A DNA stretch of 64,000 nucleotides from Vulgatibacter incomptus_A (GTDB lineage Bacteria > Myxococcota > Myxococcia > Myxococcales > Vulgatibacteraceae). The position numbers and the translations under genes were made by a program. Below, one piece after another: positions 16,776 to 26,242 of this stretch. Every line of letters begins with the position of its first letter. Position 1 is the stretch's first letter. The stretch covers positions 1 through 64,000 of the forward strand of contig JBEBXK010000014.1 in NCBI GenBank assembly GCA_040391605.1. The letters are read 5' to 3'. The notes under the pieces were generated by a model that saw only the letters and a program-made list of their open reading frames with translations, made no database searches and was not told the DNA's origin.

Positions 16776-19492
16776 GGCGATGACACCAGGTTGGCGAAGA
16801 GGCGGTAGGCGCCAGGGACCCCGGCGCGGAGCTGTCGGAAGAAGGCGAGGCCTGTATAGACATAGCGGCCCTTGCCGTGGCGGGCCACCAGGGTGCCACC
16901 GTCCTGCGGCGCCTCGCCGGGATCGGCGGCGCGGAGCAGCGGCGTGTAGCGTGGATCCCAACTCGACGCGAAGTAGAGGCCGCGCTCCTGCACCCAGCCT
17001 TCGAAGTCGGCGGGGCCGATGCGATTGGGGCGGAGGAGCAGGGGATGATCGGCCCGCACGGCTGCCATCTCTGCGGCCTCGTCCGTGATCCGGCCGGGGC
17101 CGATCTCGAGAGCATAGGGGCCCACCTCCGCGTCGAAGGGCGCCCAGCGGCTGACGGTGACGTATTGCACGACCACGACGCCGCCCTCCTCGACGTAGCG
17201 CATCAGCCGATCGTGGCTCGCGACGAGGGCGGGCCGCGTGTTGTAGGCGCGGATGCCCACCACGATGGCGGCGAAGCGGCCGAGGTCCCCTGCCCGGAGG
17301 AGCTCGTCGTCGATCCGCTCGACGTCCACGCCGACGTGGCCGAGGTCGTCCGCCACGGAGTCGCCGGAGCCCTCCACGTAGCCGATCCGGCCCTTGGGCA
17401 GCGCGAGATCCACCGGCACGAGGTGCAGGGTTGCGGGCTGGAGGACCACCTGCATCGGCACGTGGGGGTGATCGATCACGTCCTCGCGCCACGACCAGCG
17501 CGCGCCGTCGACCTCGATGGAGGGCCGGATCTCCACGCCAGAGGCGGCGCCCTTCGGCGCGGAGACGGCGAAGCGCAGGGTGATCTCGTCGCCCGCCCTG
17601 GCGAGGCGGACGGTCTGCGAGGGGGGCGTCGAGGTCCAGCCGGCGGGGAGGCCCAGCGTGGCCGTGCCCTCGAGGGAGTCCCTGCCGGCGCGGATGCGCA
17701 GCGCGACGCGGGCCTGCCTGCCGTTGGGCAGCATCACCGCCTCGCGGCCCGGCGTCACGGTGGCGGGGGGGACGATCGAGAAAGGGCGGATTCGCTCGCC
17801 GTGGACTCGATCGGTCCAGGCGTGGACCACAGGGGTGCGGAGTGCGAGCCGGCGTCCCAGGACCTCCACGTCGACGCCGACCTCCAGGGCGGCGGGACCC
17901 CGAGGCGCGCCGATGAGGGCGGGATCCGCCACCTCGTAGCGCCCGGGCCGGGCGGGGCGCTCGAGCCAATAGGGCGCGCCGACCGCCGCGTCCTCGGGGA
18001 GGCGGATCGTCCGTTCGATCAGCCGCCGCTCGCCTGGCGCCAGCGCACCGTCGGAGTGGATCGTGGTGGGCCGTTCGGCAGCGGCTGCTGTCCCTCGCGT
18101 CGGCTGATCTCGAGGCCCGCCGCTCATCCCGACCGCCACCCGCGCCTTCTCGGAGCCGGTCGCCACGGCGCCGGTGATCGCCTTCGCCATATCGCCCAGC
18201 ACCTGCGCACTCTCGGTGACGGTCTTGGCGATGACAGCCACCGCCGTCCCGTCGCCGTCGCCAGCCGCAGTCGTATGTCCCGCCCGGGGCGCTACCGCGA
18301 TCGGCGACGCGTCGGAGGAGGCGAGGTCGCCGGGGAACTGCACCGCCCGCAGCTCCATCGCCACCGGCAGCCGCGCGACGAGCTCGAGCTGGAGTTCGAC
18401 CTCGCTCCCTGGTGCCGCTGAAGGCGCGGCCGAGGTGGCGCGGACGAAGAGCCCGGCGGCTGCGGCGATCACGGCGTCGAGATCGTGGAGGCCGTCGTCG
18501 ACCCGCGGGGAGGCGGGCAGCGCGGCGAGGCGCTCGCGGGCCTCGAAGAGTGAGGGCAGCGCGCCCTCGGGATGATCGCGATCGAGGCCGCGGCGGGCGC
18601 GATCGAGGGCTCGATCCACCTCCGCGCCCGCGGCGCCGAAGCGCGCCCAATCGCTGGCGATGCCTTCGAGGATGTCCTCCTTCGGCGCGTCACCCGCCAC
18701 CGTCGTGAAGTGCTCGAGGAGCGGGCCCCTCTCGCCCCGGGCGCCGAAGCCCTGGCTCTTATGCTGGCTGCGGGAGATTGCGGCGAGCTCGCCGTAGCCC
18801 AGCCCCAGCCTGGGATCGTAGGCCCCCACGTCGAGGGGGAGCGCATCGGGAGGCGGCGGCCCCCGCCAGGTCGAGACGTTGTGGAGCAGCCGAATCGCCT
18901 TCCACGGCGAGAGCCCCTGCTCGGTGAAGCGGGTCGGATCCGCCGCGGCGTCGAAGGCCTCCCGGGCCAGGATCGCGGAGGCGGTGTGGTGGCCGTGGTT
19001 GGGGGGCGTCTCGTCGAAGCGGGTGACGATCACATCAGGCTGGAAGGTGCGGATCACCCGGACCACGTCGGCGAGGGACTCGTCCCTGCCCCAGATCGCG
19101 AAGGTCTCGTCTGCGCTCTTGGAGTAGCCGAAGTCGCGCATCCGCGAGAAGCGCTGCTCGGCGCCGTCCAGCGAGCGGGCCGCCAGCAGCTCCTCGGTGC
19201 GGAGCACGTCCAGCAGCTCGCCCTGCTCCGTCCCGACGAGGTTCTGGCCGCCGCCGCCCCGGGTCATGGACAGGTAGGCCGCCCGTACGTGGCGCCGATT
19301 GGCGAGGTAGGCGAGGAGCCTGGTGTTCTCGTCGTCCGGATGGGCGGCGACGTAGAGGACCCGCGCGGTATTCGAGACCCGATCGAGTGCGTGGGCCAGC
19401 TCCCCTATGTGCATGACGGGCTCCATCGCCGCAGCGGACGACGCGGGCAAGACGCCGAAGAAGAGGGCCAAGAGCAGCCGTGAGAAGTTCAT
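16772..19492 (-). CDS. Secreted large PIG-L family deacetylase-like protein
   Basis: A 906-residue protein with a signal peptide (about 1-22), then a PIG-L/LmbE domain: the zinc motif AHPDDE with His51, Asp53 and Asp54, and the second metal region NHGHH (His166, His168, His169). PIG-L enzymes remove acetyl groups from GlcNAc conjugates. Residues ~340-660 are beta-rich, and the last ~200 (YVEGSGDSVADDLGHVGV onwards) resemble a glutamine-amidotransferase-like fold without an obvious catalytic Cys. The ATG overlaps the bshA stop (ATGA). The cytoplasmic BshB-type step is covered by a separate gene, so this exported enzyme probably acts on another amino-sugar substrate outside the cytoplasm. Confidence 0.75.
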   Translation of the reverse strand: MNFSRLLLALFFGVLPASSAAAMEPVMHIGELAHALDRVSNTARVLYVAAHPDDENTRLLAYLANRRHVRAAYLSMTRGGGGQNLVGTEQGELLDVLRTEELLAARSLDGAEQRFSRMRDFGYSKSADETFAIWGRDESLADVVRVIRTFQPDVIVTRFDETPPNHGHHTASAILAREAFDAAADPTRFTEQGLSPWKAIRLLHNVSTWRGPPPPDALPLDVGAYDPRLGLGYGELAAISRSQHKSQGFGARGERGPLLEHFTTVAGDAPKEDILEGIASDWARFGAAGAEVDRALDRARRGLDRDHPEGALPSLFEARERLAALPASPRVDDGLHDLDAVIAAAAGLFVRATSAAPSAAPGSEVELQLELVARLPVAMELRAVQFPGDLASSDASPIAVAPRAGHTTAAGDGDGTAVAVIAKTVTESAQVLGDMAKAITGAVATGSEKARVAVGMSGGPRDQPTRGTAAAAERPTTIHSDGALAPGERRLIERTIRLPEDAAVGAPYWLERPARPGRYEVADPALIGAPRGPAALEVGVDVEVLGRRLALRTPVVHAWTDRVHGERIRPFSIVPPATVTPGREAVMLPNGRQARVALRIRAGRDSLEGTATLGLPAGWTSTPPSQTVRLARAGDEITLRFAVSAPKGAASGVEIRPSIEVDGARWSWREDVIDHPHVPMQVVLQPATLHLVPVDLALPKGRIGYVEGSGDSVADDLGHVGVDVERIDDELLRAGDLGRFAAIVVGIRAYNTRPALVASHDRLMRYVEEGGVVVVQYVTVSRWAPFDAEVGPYALEIGPGRITDEAAEMAAVRADHPLLLRPNRIGPADFEGWVQERGLYFASSWDPRYTPLLRAADPGEAPQDGGTLVARHGKGRYVYTGLAFFRQLRAGVPGAYRLFANLVSSP

Positions 19493-20661
19493 CGTCTCTC
19501 CGTATGGCGCTGGCCGGCGACCACGCGGCGGAAGTAGGCCTCGTAGCGATCGATGGCGGGATCGAGGCGAAAGCGCTCCATCACGTGGGCGCGAGCCGCT
19601 CTGCCGAGGGAGTCGCGGACGGCGGGATCCAGCAGCGCCGGGAGGATCGCACGGGCGAGGGCCGCGACGTCGAAGGGCTTCACCAGATCACCGGCATCGG
19701 CCCCCACCACCTCGGGGAGCCCCCCGACGCGGTAGCCGAAGACCGGGACCCCGGCGCTCAACGCCTCCAACGCCGCGAGGCCGAAGCTCTCGCTCTCGCT
19801 GGGGAGCACGAAGGCGTCGGCGTGCCGGAGGTCTGCGGCGAAGTCCACCTGCTCGCCGAGGAAGCGGACGCTCCCGCAGAGCCCGAGCTCGTGGACCCGA
19901 GCCTCCACCAGGGGGCGATCGGGGCCGTCGCCCCCCAGGAGAAGCCGGACCGAAGGGAGATCGCGACGCAGCAGGCTCAGGATCTCGACGAGATCGAGGG
20001 TCCGCTTCACCGGGCGGAAGTTGGAGACATGGAAGAGAACCGGCCCGTCGTCTGCCGCCGCGGGGAAGTGCCGTCGCAGCACCAGACGATCCCGGACGGG
20101 AGGCGGGGCGAAGCGGTCGGGGTCGACGAAGTTGGGGATCACCTCGATGGGCGCGGCGCCTTCCAGATCGAGGCGGCGCAGGGCCTCGTCACGCAGCCAG
20201 GCGGAGGGGACGGTGATCCCGTCGGAGGCGCGGATGGCGGCAGCGGTGATGGCGCGGTAGCTGGGATCGGGGCCGGTGTGGGTCACGTCCGTGCCGTGGA
20301 GGGAGGTGACCAGCCTGGGCCCCGCCGCACCGAGGAGGTGGCGGGCGAGGACGCCGCTGGCCGAATGGGGCACGGCGTAATGCACCTGGACCAGGTCGAG
20401 GCGGTGTCGCTCGCAGGCCTCGAAGATCGCCGAGGCCACCGCCAGGTCGTAGGGCGGATGCTCGAAGAGTGGATAGCGAGGGACTCGCACCGGATGAAGG
20501 GTCAGGTCCGGCGGCGGATCGACGATCCGGCTGGGCGGCTCGGTGGAGATCAGGTGCACGCGATGGCCGCGGGCGGCGAGGCCCATCGCCAGCTCGGCGC
20601 CGACTACGCCGCTGCCGCCGAAGCTGGGAAAGCAGACGATGCCGATGGAGAGGGCGCTCAT
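19489..20661 (-). CDS. bshA: N-acetyl-alpha-D-glucosaminyl L-malate synthase BshA
   Basis: GT4-family glycosyltransferase that joins UDP-GlcNAc and L-malate in the first step of bacillithiol synthesis. The 390-residue sequence has the BshA-specific N-terminus (SIGIVCFPSFGGSGVVGAEL), HYAVPHSASG, SLHGTDVT, NFVDPDRF and the C-terminal SESESFGLAALEAL with the EX7E motif. It lies between bshB1 and the secreted PIG-L gene. Context with bshB1 and bshC makes the assignment firm. Confidence 0.92.
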   Translation of the reverse strand: MSALSIGIVCFPSFGGSGVVGAELAMGLAARGHRVHLISTEPPSRIVDPPPDLTLHPVRVPRYPLFEHPPYDLAVASAIFEACERHRLDLVQVHYAVPHSASGVLARHLLGAAGPRLVTSLHGTDVTHTGPDPSYRAITAAAIRASDGITVPSAWLRDEALRRLDLEGAAPIEVIPNFVDPDRFAPPPVRDRLVLRRHFPAAADDGPVLFHVSNFRPVKRTLDLVEILSLLRRDLPSVRLLLGGDGPDRPLVEARVHELGLCGSVRFLGEQVDFAADLRHADAFVLPSESESFGLAALEALSAGVPVFGYRVGGLPEVVGADAGDLVKPFDVAALARAILPALLDPAVRDSLGRAARAHVMERFRLDPAIDRYEAYFRRVVAGQRHTERR

Positions 20662-20779
20662 GGCCTGGCCCCGCGCGCGCTCCCGCCGCCGGTCGGGAGG
20701 CGGGAGGGACGGCTCGACTGCGGCGGGGGATGGCGCGCGCGTCGAGCGACGGGCGAGGTGCGGCGGGCAGGAGAGGCGC

Positions 20780-21574
20780 TCATCGCAGCGGCTCGAAGGC
20801 GTGGGCCTGGGGGAAGGCGTTGTCTCGAAAGTGGCGGAGCGGGTCCACCAGCCCGGGGACGTTGGGGCTTCGCAGCGCCTCGCCGTGGCTGACGCCGATC
20901 AGGCTGCCGACGTAGCGATCCCGGGCCTCGATGGCGTCGATCGATCGGGTGGATCCGATCAGGGTCGGATCACCGCTGGGTGGCGGTCGTAGCTGGCTGG
21001 CGTAGCACTCGATGGCCTCGCGTTTGCGGGCCGCGACGGCGGAGGTGTCCACCACGAAGGTGGGCTCCATGCGGTGGCGGAGCTGGTAGTAGAGGAGCTG
21101 TCGCGGCGCGAAGCGCTCCGATGGCGGCTCGGTCTCGAAGCGGCGGATCCCCGCGTAGAAGACGGCCTTGCTCAGGAGGGCCGCCGCTGCCTCGTGGTCC
21201 GGATGGCGCTCCTCCACCCAGGGCAGGAGCACGAGCTCCGGGCGCAGACGGCGGATCGCCTCCACCGCACGGGCGAGCTGGGAGCCAGGGCCGGCAGAGG
21301 CCTCCGCCGCGAGGATGCCGGTGTCGGGGAAGCCGAGGTTCTCCCGATGGCTCAGCCCCAGGATTCGGCTGGCGGCCTCGCACTCCTTCGCGCGCTCCGC
21401 CGGCGAACCGTGGGTCGCCCTCTCACCACGCGTCAAGTCGATCACGCCGACCCGATGGTCGAGGGAGGCGAGGTGCAACAAGGTACCGCCGCAGAAGATC
21501 TCCACGTCGTCGGGGTGGGGGCCGAAGGCGAGGACATCGATCCCGTACTCATCTCTCTCACCATAGGCGCTCAC
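20780..21574 (-). CDS. bshB1: Bacillithiol biosynthesis deacetylase BshB1
   Basis: Zinc-dependent PIG-L enzyme that deacetylates GlcNAc-malate to GlcN-malate, step two of bacillithiol synthesis. The 264-residue protein has FGPHPDDVEIFCGGT with His20, Asp22 and Asp23, then EERHPDHEAA for the other metal ligand, and YYQLRHRMEPTFVVD and CYASQL near the C-terminus, as in known BshB1. Its ATG overlaps the bshC stop (ATGA). A 118-base gap separates it from bshA. Confidence 0.92.
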   Translation of the reverse strand: MSAYGERDEYGIDVLAFGPHPDDVEIFCGGTLLHLASLDHRVGVIDLTRGERATHGSPAERAKECEAASRILGLSHRENLGFPDTGILAAEASAGPGSQLARAVEAIRRLRPELVLLPWVEERHPDHEAAAALLSKAVFYAGIRRFETEPPSERFAPRQLLYYQLRHRMEPTFVVDTSAVAARKREAIECYASQLRPPPSGDPTLIGSTRSIDAIEARDRYVGSLIGVSHGEALRSPNVPGLVDPLRHFRDNAFPQAHAFEPLR

Positions 21575-23139
21575 GGTTCGAGCTCTTGGAGCGAGGCGTC
21601 GAAGGGCGTCGCCCGAGCCAGGATCGACTCGATGAAGGCGCGCTCGCCGTAGCGCGCGGCGTATTGCGAATAGCCATGGAGCCGCTCCTGGGGCCCACCG
21701 GCCGGATGAAGCAGCCGCTGCAGCTTCCGTACGTCATCCACCAGCGCCTGGTCGCGGCGCAGGCAGACCGCCTCGTAGCGCCTGGCGAAGCGCTGGAGCG
21801 CGATCCGGATGGAAGTGCGGGTCCGTTGCACCGCCTGTTGCAGCTCGGGGCCGATGGGGGCGGCGGCGCCATCGATGCCTGCCTCCAATGGATCGAGGAG
21901 CGAGGCCAGCAGCGCGGCGGGATCGGGTGCGGCGGCGCCGCAGCAGCGCGTGAGAAGAATCGCCTCGTCGCTGGCGGCGTCCTGTGACCCAAGGCCCAGG
22001 CGGCGGAGCAGGCGGCGGGCCCGCGGTTCGATCACCACGAAGCGGGCGCGGTGGGCGAGCAACGGCATGGGGCGATCGAAGGCGGCGTAGACCGGCGCGA
22101 GCTGGGCGAAGTAGGCGAGCTCGCCGGGGCCGCCCACATAGGCCGCCGTAGGCAGGAGCGAATCCTGGAGCAGGGGGCGCAGCAGCGCGCTGGTGCTGAA
22201 GCGCAGCGGCTCCGCCTCGAGGATCGAGAGCAGCTCCGCGCGCTCGTGGCGGCGGCCACCCCCGACCTCAGCGAGGCTGGCGTCGAGGCGGAAGCGAGGC
22301 CCCTCGGGACCGGAGGGATGAAAGAAGGAGAGGGGCGCGTCCTCGCGCACGTGGACCGCCTCGGCGAAGCCCTCGTCGCGGAGGCGCGCTCCCTGCTCGC
22401 GCAGCGCTCTGGCGATGAGCTCGGCGCCTTCGATGGCGTGGCGATGGATCGGCCGGCCGGCGGCGGCGATGGCCTCGGTGCGAGGATCGACGAGGATCAG
22501 CCCCTCGTCGGCGAAGAGGGCGGCGAGGAGCCCGGCGAAGGCCTCGCTCCAGCCCATCCCCGGCCGGTAGTGGGAGGCGAGGTGATCGACGTGGGCTGCG
22601 CCATGGGGCAGCTCACCCAGCTCGTCCCGCAGCACATCGACCAACGCGTCCACGTCAGCAGGCAGCCTGCGGTGGGCGATGGAGATCCGCCCATCATCCA
22701 CCGGCAGCGCCAACTCGCGGAGCGCGGCGCCGGTGGGCGATGTGAAGGTGGAGGAGGCGATCTCGGGGAGGTCGTGATCTTCCGTCTGCAACCAGAAGAT
22801 CGGGACCACGGGGATCCCGCTCTCCGCCTCCAGCCCCCTGGCGATCCGGATGGCGGAGGCGGCCTTGTACAGCGTGTAGAGCGGCCCTAGGAAGAGGCCC
22901 ACCTGCTGGCCGGTGATCACGGCTGCGGCGCCGTGGCGCAGCGCCGCGAGGTGGCGATCGCGGGCGGCGCTCGGCGCGAAGCGCCGGTTCTGTGCCTCGA
23001 GCTCGTCGGCCACGCCGGGCGCCAGGGGGCGTAGGGCGGCCCGCACCGACTCCGCGCGATCCGCCGCGGAGCCGGGGTGCCTGGGGAAGAAGGCGCGGGC
23101 CTCTCCCTGCAGATACGCATGGGCCAGGTTGCGCGACAT
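21571..23139 (-). CDS. bshC: Bacillithiol synthase BshC (putative cysteine-adding enzyme)
   Basis: Last step of bacillithiol synthesis, adding cysteine to GlcN-malate. The 522 residues match BshC length and carry its signatures: AVITGQQVGLFLGPLYTLYK (about 94-113), FWLQTEDHDLPEI, TSALLRPLLQDSLLPTAAYV and a C-terminal coiled helix (RRDQALVDDVRKLQRLLHP). AGGCGCGG precedes the ATG. The gene begins six bases after the DUF2911 stop, so it is transcribed with that gene. Confidence 0.92.
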   Translation of the reverse strand: MSRNLAHAYLQGEARAFFPRHPGSAADRAESVRAALRPLAPGVADELEAQNRRFAPSAARDRHLAALRHGAAAVITGQQVGLFLGPLYTLYKAASAIRIARGLEAESGIPVVPIFWLQTEDHDLPEIASSTFTSPTGAALRELALPVDDGRISIAHRRLPADVDALVDVLRDELGELPHGAAHVDHLASHYRPGMGWSEAFAGLLAALFADEGLILVDPRTEAIAAAGRPIHRHAIEGAELIARALREQGARLRDEGFAEAVHVREDAPLSFFHPSGPEGPRFRLDASLAEVGGGRRHERAELLSILEAEPLRFSTSALLRPLLQDSLLPTAAYVGGPGELAYFAQLAPVYAAFDRPMPLLAHRARFVVIEPRARRLLRRLGLGSQDAASDEAILLTRCCGAAAPDPAALLASLLDPLEAGIDGAAAPIGPELQQAVQRTRTSIRIALQRFARRYEAVCLRRDQALVDDVRKLQRLLHPAGGPQERLHGYSQYAARYGERAFIESILARATPFDASLQELEP

Positions 23140-23145
23140 CCGCGC

Positions 23146-24009
23146 CTATTTCTGCCAGGCGGCGATGGAGGTGGCGATCTGCTCCTGGTAGAAGGGGAAG
23201 ATCCGATCGTCCTTGCCGAGGGACTGGGCCTGCTTCGCCGTCTTCACGGCGTCGCGCTTCTTGCCTGCCTTGGCCTGGAGCTGCGCCTTCACCCAATGGT
23301 TCGACCAGGTGGGCTTGATGGCGATCGAGTCGTCGGCGTGCTTCATCGCCTGCTTCGTGTCGCCGTCGTTCTCCAGCAGCCAGCGCGCCGACTCGAACGC
23401 CGGCTTCCAGGCGTCGGCGACGGCGCGCTCGAGGTTGGCGGCGACGTGGGCCGAGGTGTCCACCCCGACGGGGATGCTCAGGCGCAGCTTCTCCCACTCG
23501 ATGTCGAGGCGGAGGCCGGCGTTGCTCGCGTCGGAGAAGATGAAGGCGAGGCGCTCACGGCTCTCGGCCATGGGCTGCGGCTGCACCTCGATCCGGGCCA
23601 CGTCCAGCTTGGCGTCGTAGTCGTTGCTGCCCCAGGTCTTGGGGTTGGAGTTGAGGACCACGGTCCAGCTCGACGCGGTGGGGATGGTGAAGAGCGAGTA
23701 AGTACCGGCAGGGACCGCCGTGCCACCGAAGCGGAAGTCTCTGCTGGAGGTGAAGGTGGTGGCCTGGTTGGCGCCGGTGCGCCAGACGGCGTCGTAGGGG
23801 ACGAGGCCCCCCCAGATCGTGCGGCCGTTCACGGCGGGGCTCGAGTACTCCACGGCGAAGTGGGTGATGCCCGCCTGCTGCTCCACCCGCGCCTTGGGGC
23901 TGGCCTGGGGGAGCTCGATGGCCTGGGCGCCGGCCTGCGCTGCCGGCAGGGCGATGGAGGCGGCGGCGAGGACGGCGGCTGCTGCGAAGCTTCGAACGGG
24001 GACGATCAT
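23146..24009 (-). CDS. Exported DUF2911 protein
   Basis: A 287-residue protein with a signal peptide (cleavage near AQAGAQA, about residue 29) and a DUF2911 domain (about 40-200: VEYSSPAVNGRTIWGGLVPYD, WRTGANQATTF, AGTYSLFTIP), followed by a C-terminal tail with TPR-like helices. The function of DUF2911 is unknown. AGGAGAG lies just before the ATG. It is the first gene of the minus-strand operon that continues through bshC, bshB1 and bshA, which is the main clue to its role. Confidence 0.78.
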   Translation of the reverse strand: MIVPVRSFAAAAVLAAASIALPAAQAGAQAIELPQASPKARVEQQAGITHFAVEYSSPAVNGRTIWGGLVPYDAVWRTGANQATTFTSSRDFRFGGTAVPAGTYSLFTIPTASSWTVVLNSNPKTWGSNDYDAKLDVARIEVQPQPMAESRERLAFIFSDASNAGLRLDIEWEKLRLSIPVGVDTSAHVAANLERAVADAWKPAFESARWLLENDGDTKQAMKHADDSIAIKPTWSNHWVKAQLQAKAGKKRDAVKTAKQAQSLGKDDRIFPFYQEQIATSIAAWQK

Positions 24010-24403
24010 AGGGCTCTCCTGATGCGAGGGGGACGCGATGTCGTGGCGGCGAGAGGCGCCGGCAGCGGTCGGGAACGATCGTCCGGCTCCCGCCCCTCGA
24101 TGGCGATCGCCGCCGCGGCGAGCGAGGGAGCGATGGCCGGTTGGGGGTCGAACGATCCGTTCTCGGGCATATTCCCAGAATCCACCCCGGGCTGCCTGCG
24201 AATCGTCAGGCGATGTCCTCCAGCGATCGATCGCCGGCTTCGCGGAGTGGCGTCGGTGCGTGGCATCTGCGCTACCGCAGCCGAAGAAATCCCGCCGAAG
24301 ACGTCCTCGAGCGCCGTCGAGCCGCGTGGTGTGCGAGTCGCGCGGCGGCGCGGTCGGAGATAATACCTGCCAAAGCCGCGCCCATCGCGTAGCGTACCTG
24401 GCC
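24010..24403. other. 394-base divergent intergenic region
   Basis: Lies between the leftward DUF2911-bsh operon and rightward recJ, so it must hold both promoters. I see no strong -35/-10 pair. A weak GATAAT lies at 24358-24363 before recJ. Open frames extending from recJ into this stretch have no codon support and are not taken as coding. Confidence 0.4.
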
Positions 24404-26125
24404 GTGCGCTGGAAATTTCTTGCTGACGACGATCCCGCCGCCGATCTGGCGCGGTCCCTTGGCTGCCATCCGCTGGTCGCGAGGATCCTGCGACGCCGCG
24501 GGGTCGGCTCGGCGGACGACGCGGAGCGCTTCTTGCGGCCGCGCCTGGCCGACCTGCCGGATCCCTCCCTCTTCAAGGGGATCGACGCGGCCGTGGAGCG
24601 GATCGTCCGGGCCATCGACCGGGGCGAGACCATCACCGCCTACGGCGATTACGACGTGGACGGCGTCACCTCCACCACCCTGCTGGTCTCCTTCCTCCGA
24701 AGCTGCGGCGCCAAGGTGGACTACTACGTGCCCCATCGCCTGGGGGAAGGCTACGGCTTGAACCTCGAGGCCGTGGCCCGCCTGGCGGCGCGCGGCACCC
24801 AACTCCTCGTCACCCTCGACTGCGGCGTCACCGCGGTGGCGGAGGTAGACGAGGCGATCCGCCTGGGGCTCGACGTGGTGGTGGTCGATCACCACACCAC
24901 CCCCGCCGAGCTGCCCCGGGCAGCGGCGATCCTGAACCCCTGGCAGCCCGGCTGCACCTACCCCACGCGCCACCTCTGCGCGGTGGGCGTCACCTTCCTG
25001 CTCTGCGCCGCGCTGCGCCGCCATCTCCGCCAGCGTGGCTTCTTCGTCGAACGAGAGGAGCCCAACCTCAAGAGCTACCTGGATCTCGTGGCCCTCGGCA
25101 CCATCGCCGACGTGGTGCCGCTCACCCAGGCCAACCGCCTCCTGGTCCGCGAAGGGTTGGAGGTCCTCGCCCGCTCGCAGCGTCCGGGGATCCGCGCGCT
25201 GAAGCGGGTGGCGACCTTGGCCGCCGACGGGCCGGTGAGCGCCGGACAGGTCGGCTTCCGGCTCGGGCCGCGGATCAACGCCGCCGGCCGGCTGGACGAC
25301 GCCGGCGTCGCGGTGGAGCTGCTCCTCAGCGAAGATCCCATGGAGGCCGAGCGCCTCGCCCGGGCGCTGGACGCGGCGAACGCCGAGCGCCAGGCCATCG
25401 AGCGCGGCCTCATAGACGAGGCAGTGGCGCAGGCGCGCTCGCTGACGTCCGCGTCGGGCCTCGTGGTCGCTGGGGAGGGCTGGCATCCCGGCGTGGTGGG
25501 CATCGTCGCGTCGCGGGTGGTCTCCCGGCTCCACCGGCCCACCGTGGTGATCGGCATCGATCCCGAGACCGGCGTCGGCAAGGGGAGCGGCCGCTCCATC
25601 GCCGCCTTCGATCTCCACGGCGCGCTCTCGAAATGCGGGGAGCATCTGCTGCGCTACGGTGGGCATCAGCACGCCGCCGGCCTCACCATCGAGCGCGACT
25701 CCCTCGACGCCTTCCGCGACGCCTTCGCCCGTGAAGCCGAAGAGCAGCTCGCCGGCCACGATCTCACGCCCCTCTGCCTGATCGACGCCTCGATCACCGC
25801 GGCAGACCTGGGCGATCCGCTCTGCGAGGCCCTCGCCACCCTGGCGCCCTTCGGTTCGGGGAACGCCGAACCGGTCCTGGCGCTGCGGGGCGTCCGCGCG
25901 CGGGGCAGGGTGGTGGGCCGATCCGAGACGAGCAGCGGCCATCTCAAGCTCATCCTGGACGACGCCCCCTTCGCCGACGCCATCGGCTTCGGCATGGCCG
26001 ATCGCCTGGATCTCCTCAGCGCCCCAGTGGATCTAGCCTTTACTCTAAGCTTCAACGAGTATCGAGGCGTGCGCCAGGTTCAGCTCGGCCTCCGCGATCT
26101 ACGCCCTGCGGCCGGCGGGAGCTGA
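24404..26125 (+). CDS. recJ: Single-stranded-DNA-specific exonuclease RecJ
   Basis: 5'-3' exonuclease on single-stranded DNA in recombination and mismatch repair. The 573-residue form starting at GTG 24404 (VRWKFLADDD) has family length. DHH motifs are clear: AYGDYDVDGVTSTT, LDCGVTAVAE, VVDHHTTP and RINAAGRLDDA, followed by the DHHA1 domain (RYGGHQHAAGLTIER) and a C-terminal OB fold. In-frame sequence upstream of 24404 is open by chance in GC-rich DNA and is left out. Confidence 0.93.
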   Translation: MRWKFLADDDPAADLARSLGCHPLVARILRRRGVGSADDAERFLRPRLADLPDPSLFKGIDAAVERIVRAIDRGETITAYGDYDVDGVTSTTLLVSFLRSCGAKVDYYVPHRLGEGYGLNLEAVARLAARGTQLLVTLDCGVTAVAEVDEAIRLGLDVVVVDHHTTPAELPRAAAILNPWQPGCTYPTRHLCAVGVTFLLCAALRRHLRQRGFFVEREEPNLKSYLDLVALGTIADVVPLTQANRLLVREGLEVLARSQRPGIRALKRVATLAADGPVSAGQVGFRLGPRINAAGRLDDAGVAVELLLSEDPMEAERLARALDAANAERQAIERGLIDEAVAQARSLTSASGLVVAGEGWHPGVVGIVASRVVSRLHRPTVVIGIDPETGVGKGSGRSIAAFDLHGALSKCGEHLLRYGGHQHAAGLTIERDSLDAFRDAFAREAEEQLAGHDLTPLCLIDASITAADLGDPLCEALATLAPFGSGNAEPVLALRGVRARGRVVGRSETSSGHLKLILDDAPFADAIGFGMADRLDLLSAPVDLAFTLSFNEYRGVRQVQLGLRDLRPAAGGS

Positions 26126-26242
26126 GCGGCGACCGCAGCCTCACTCGCCTCCAGCCGCAGACTCGTAGATCTCTACCTCGCAAAGAGAGGGAGCGATCCC
26201 TCCCGCTGGCATGCCACGGGAGAGGGCGCGTCGTCCTGTCGC

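Noticed and set aside
24038..24403. N-terminal extension of RecJ by about 120 residues
   Set aside because: Does not match RecJ length and has no domain; GTG 24404 gives the standard N-terminus.
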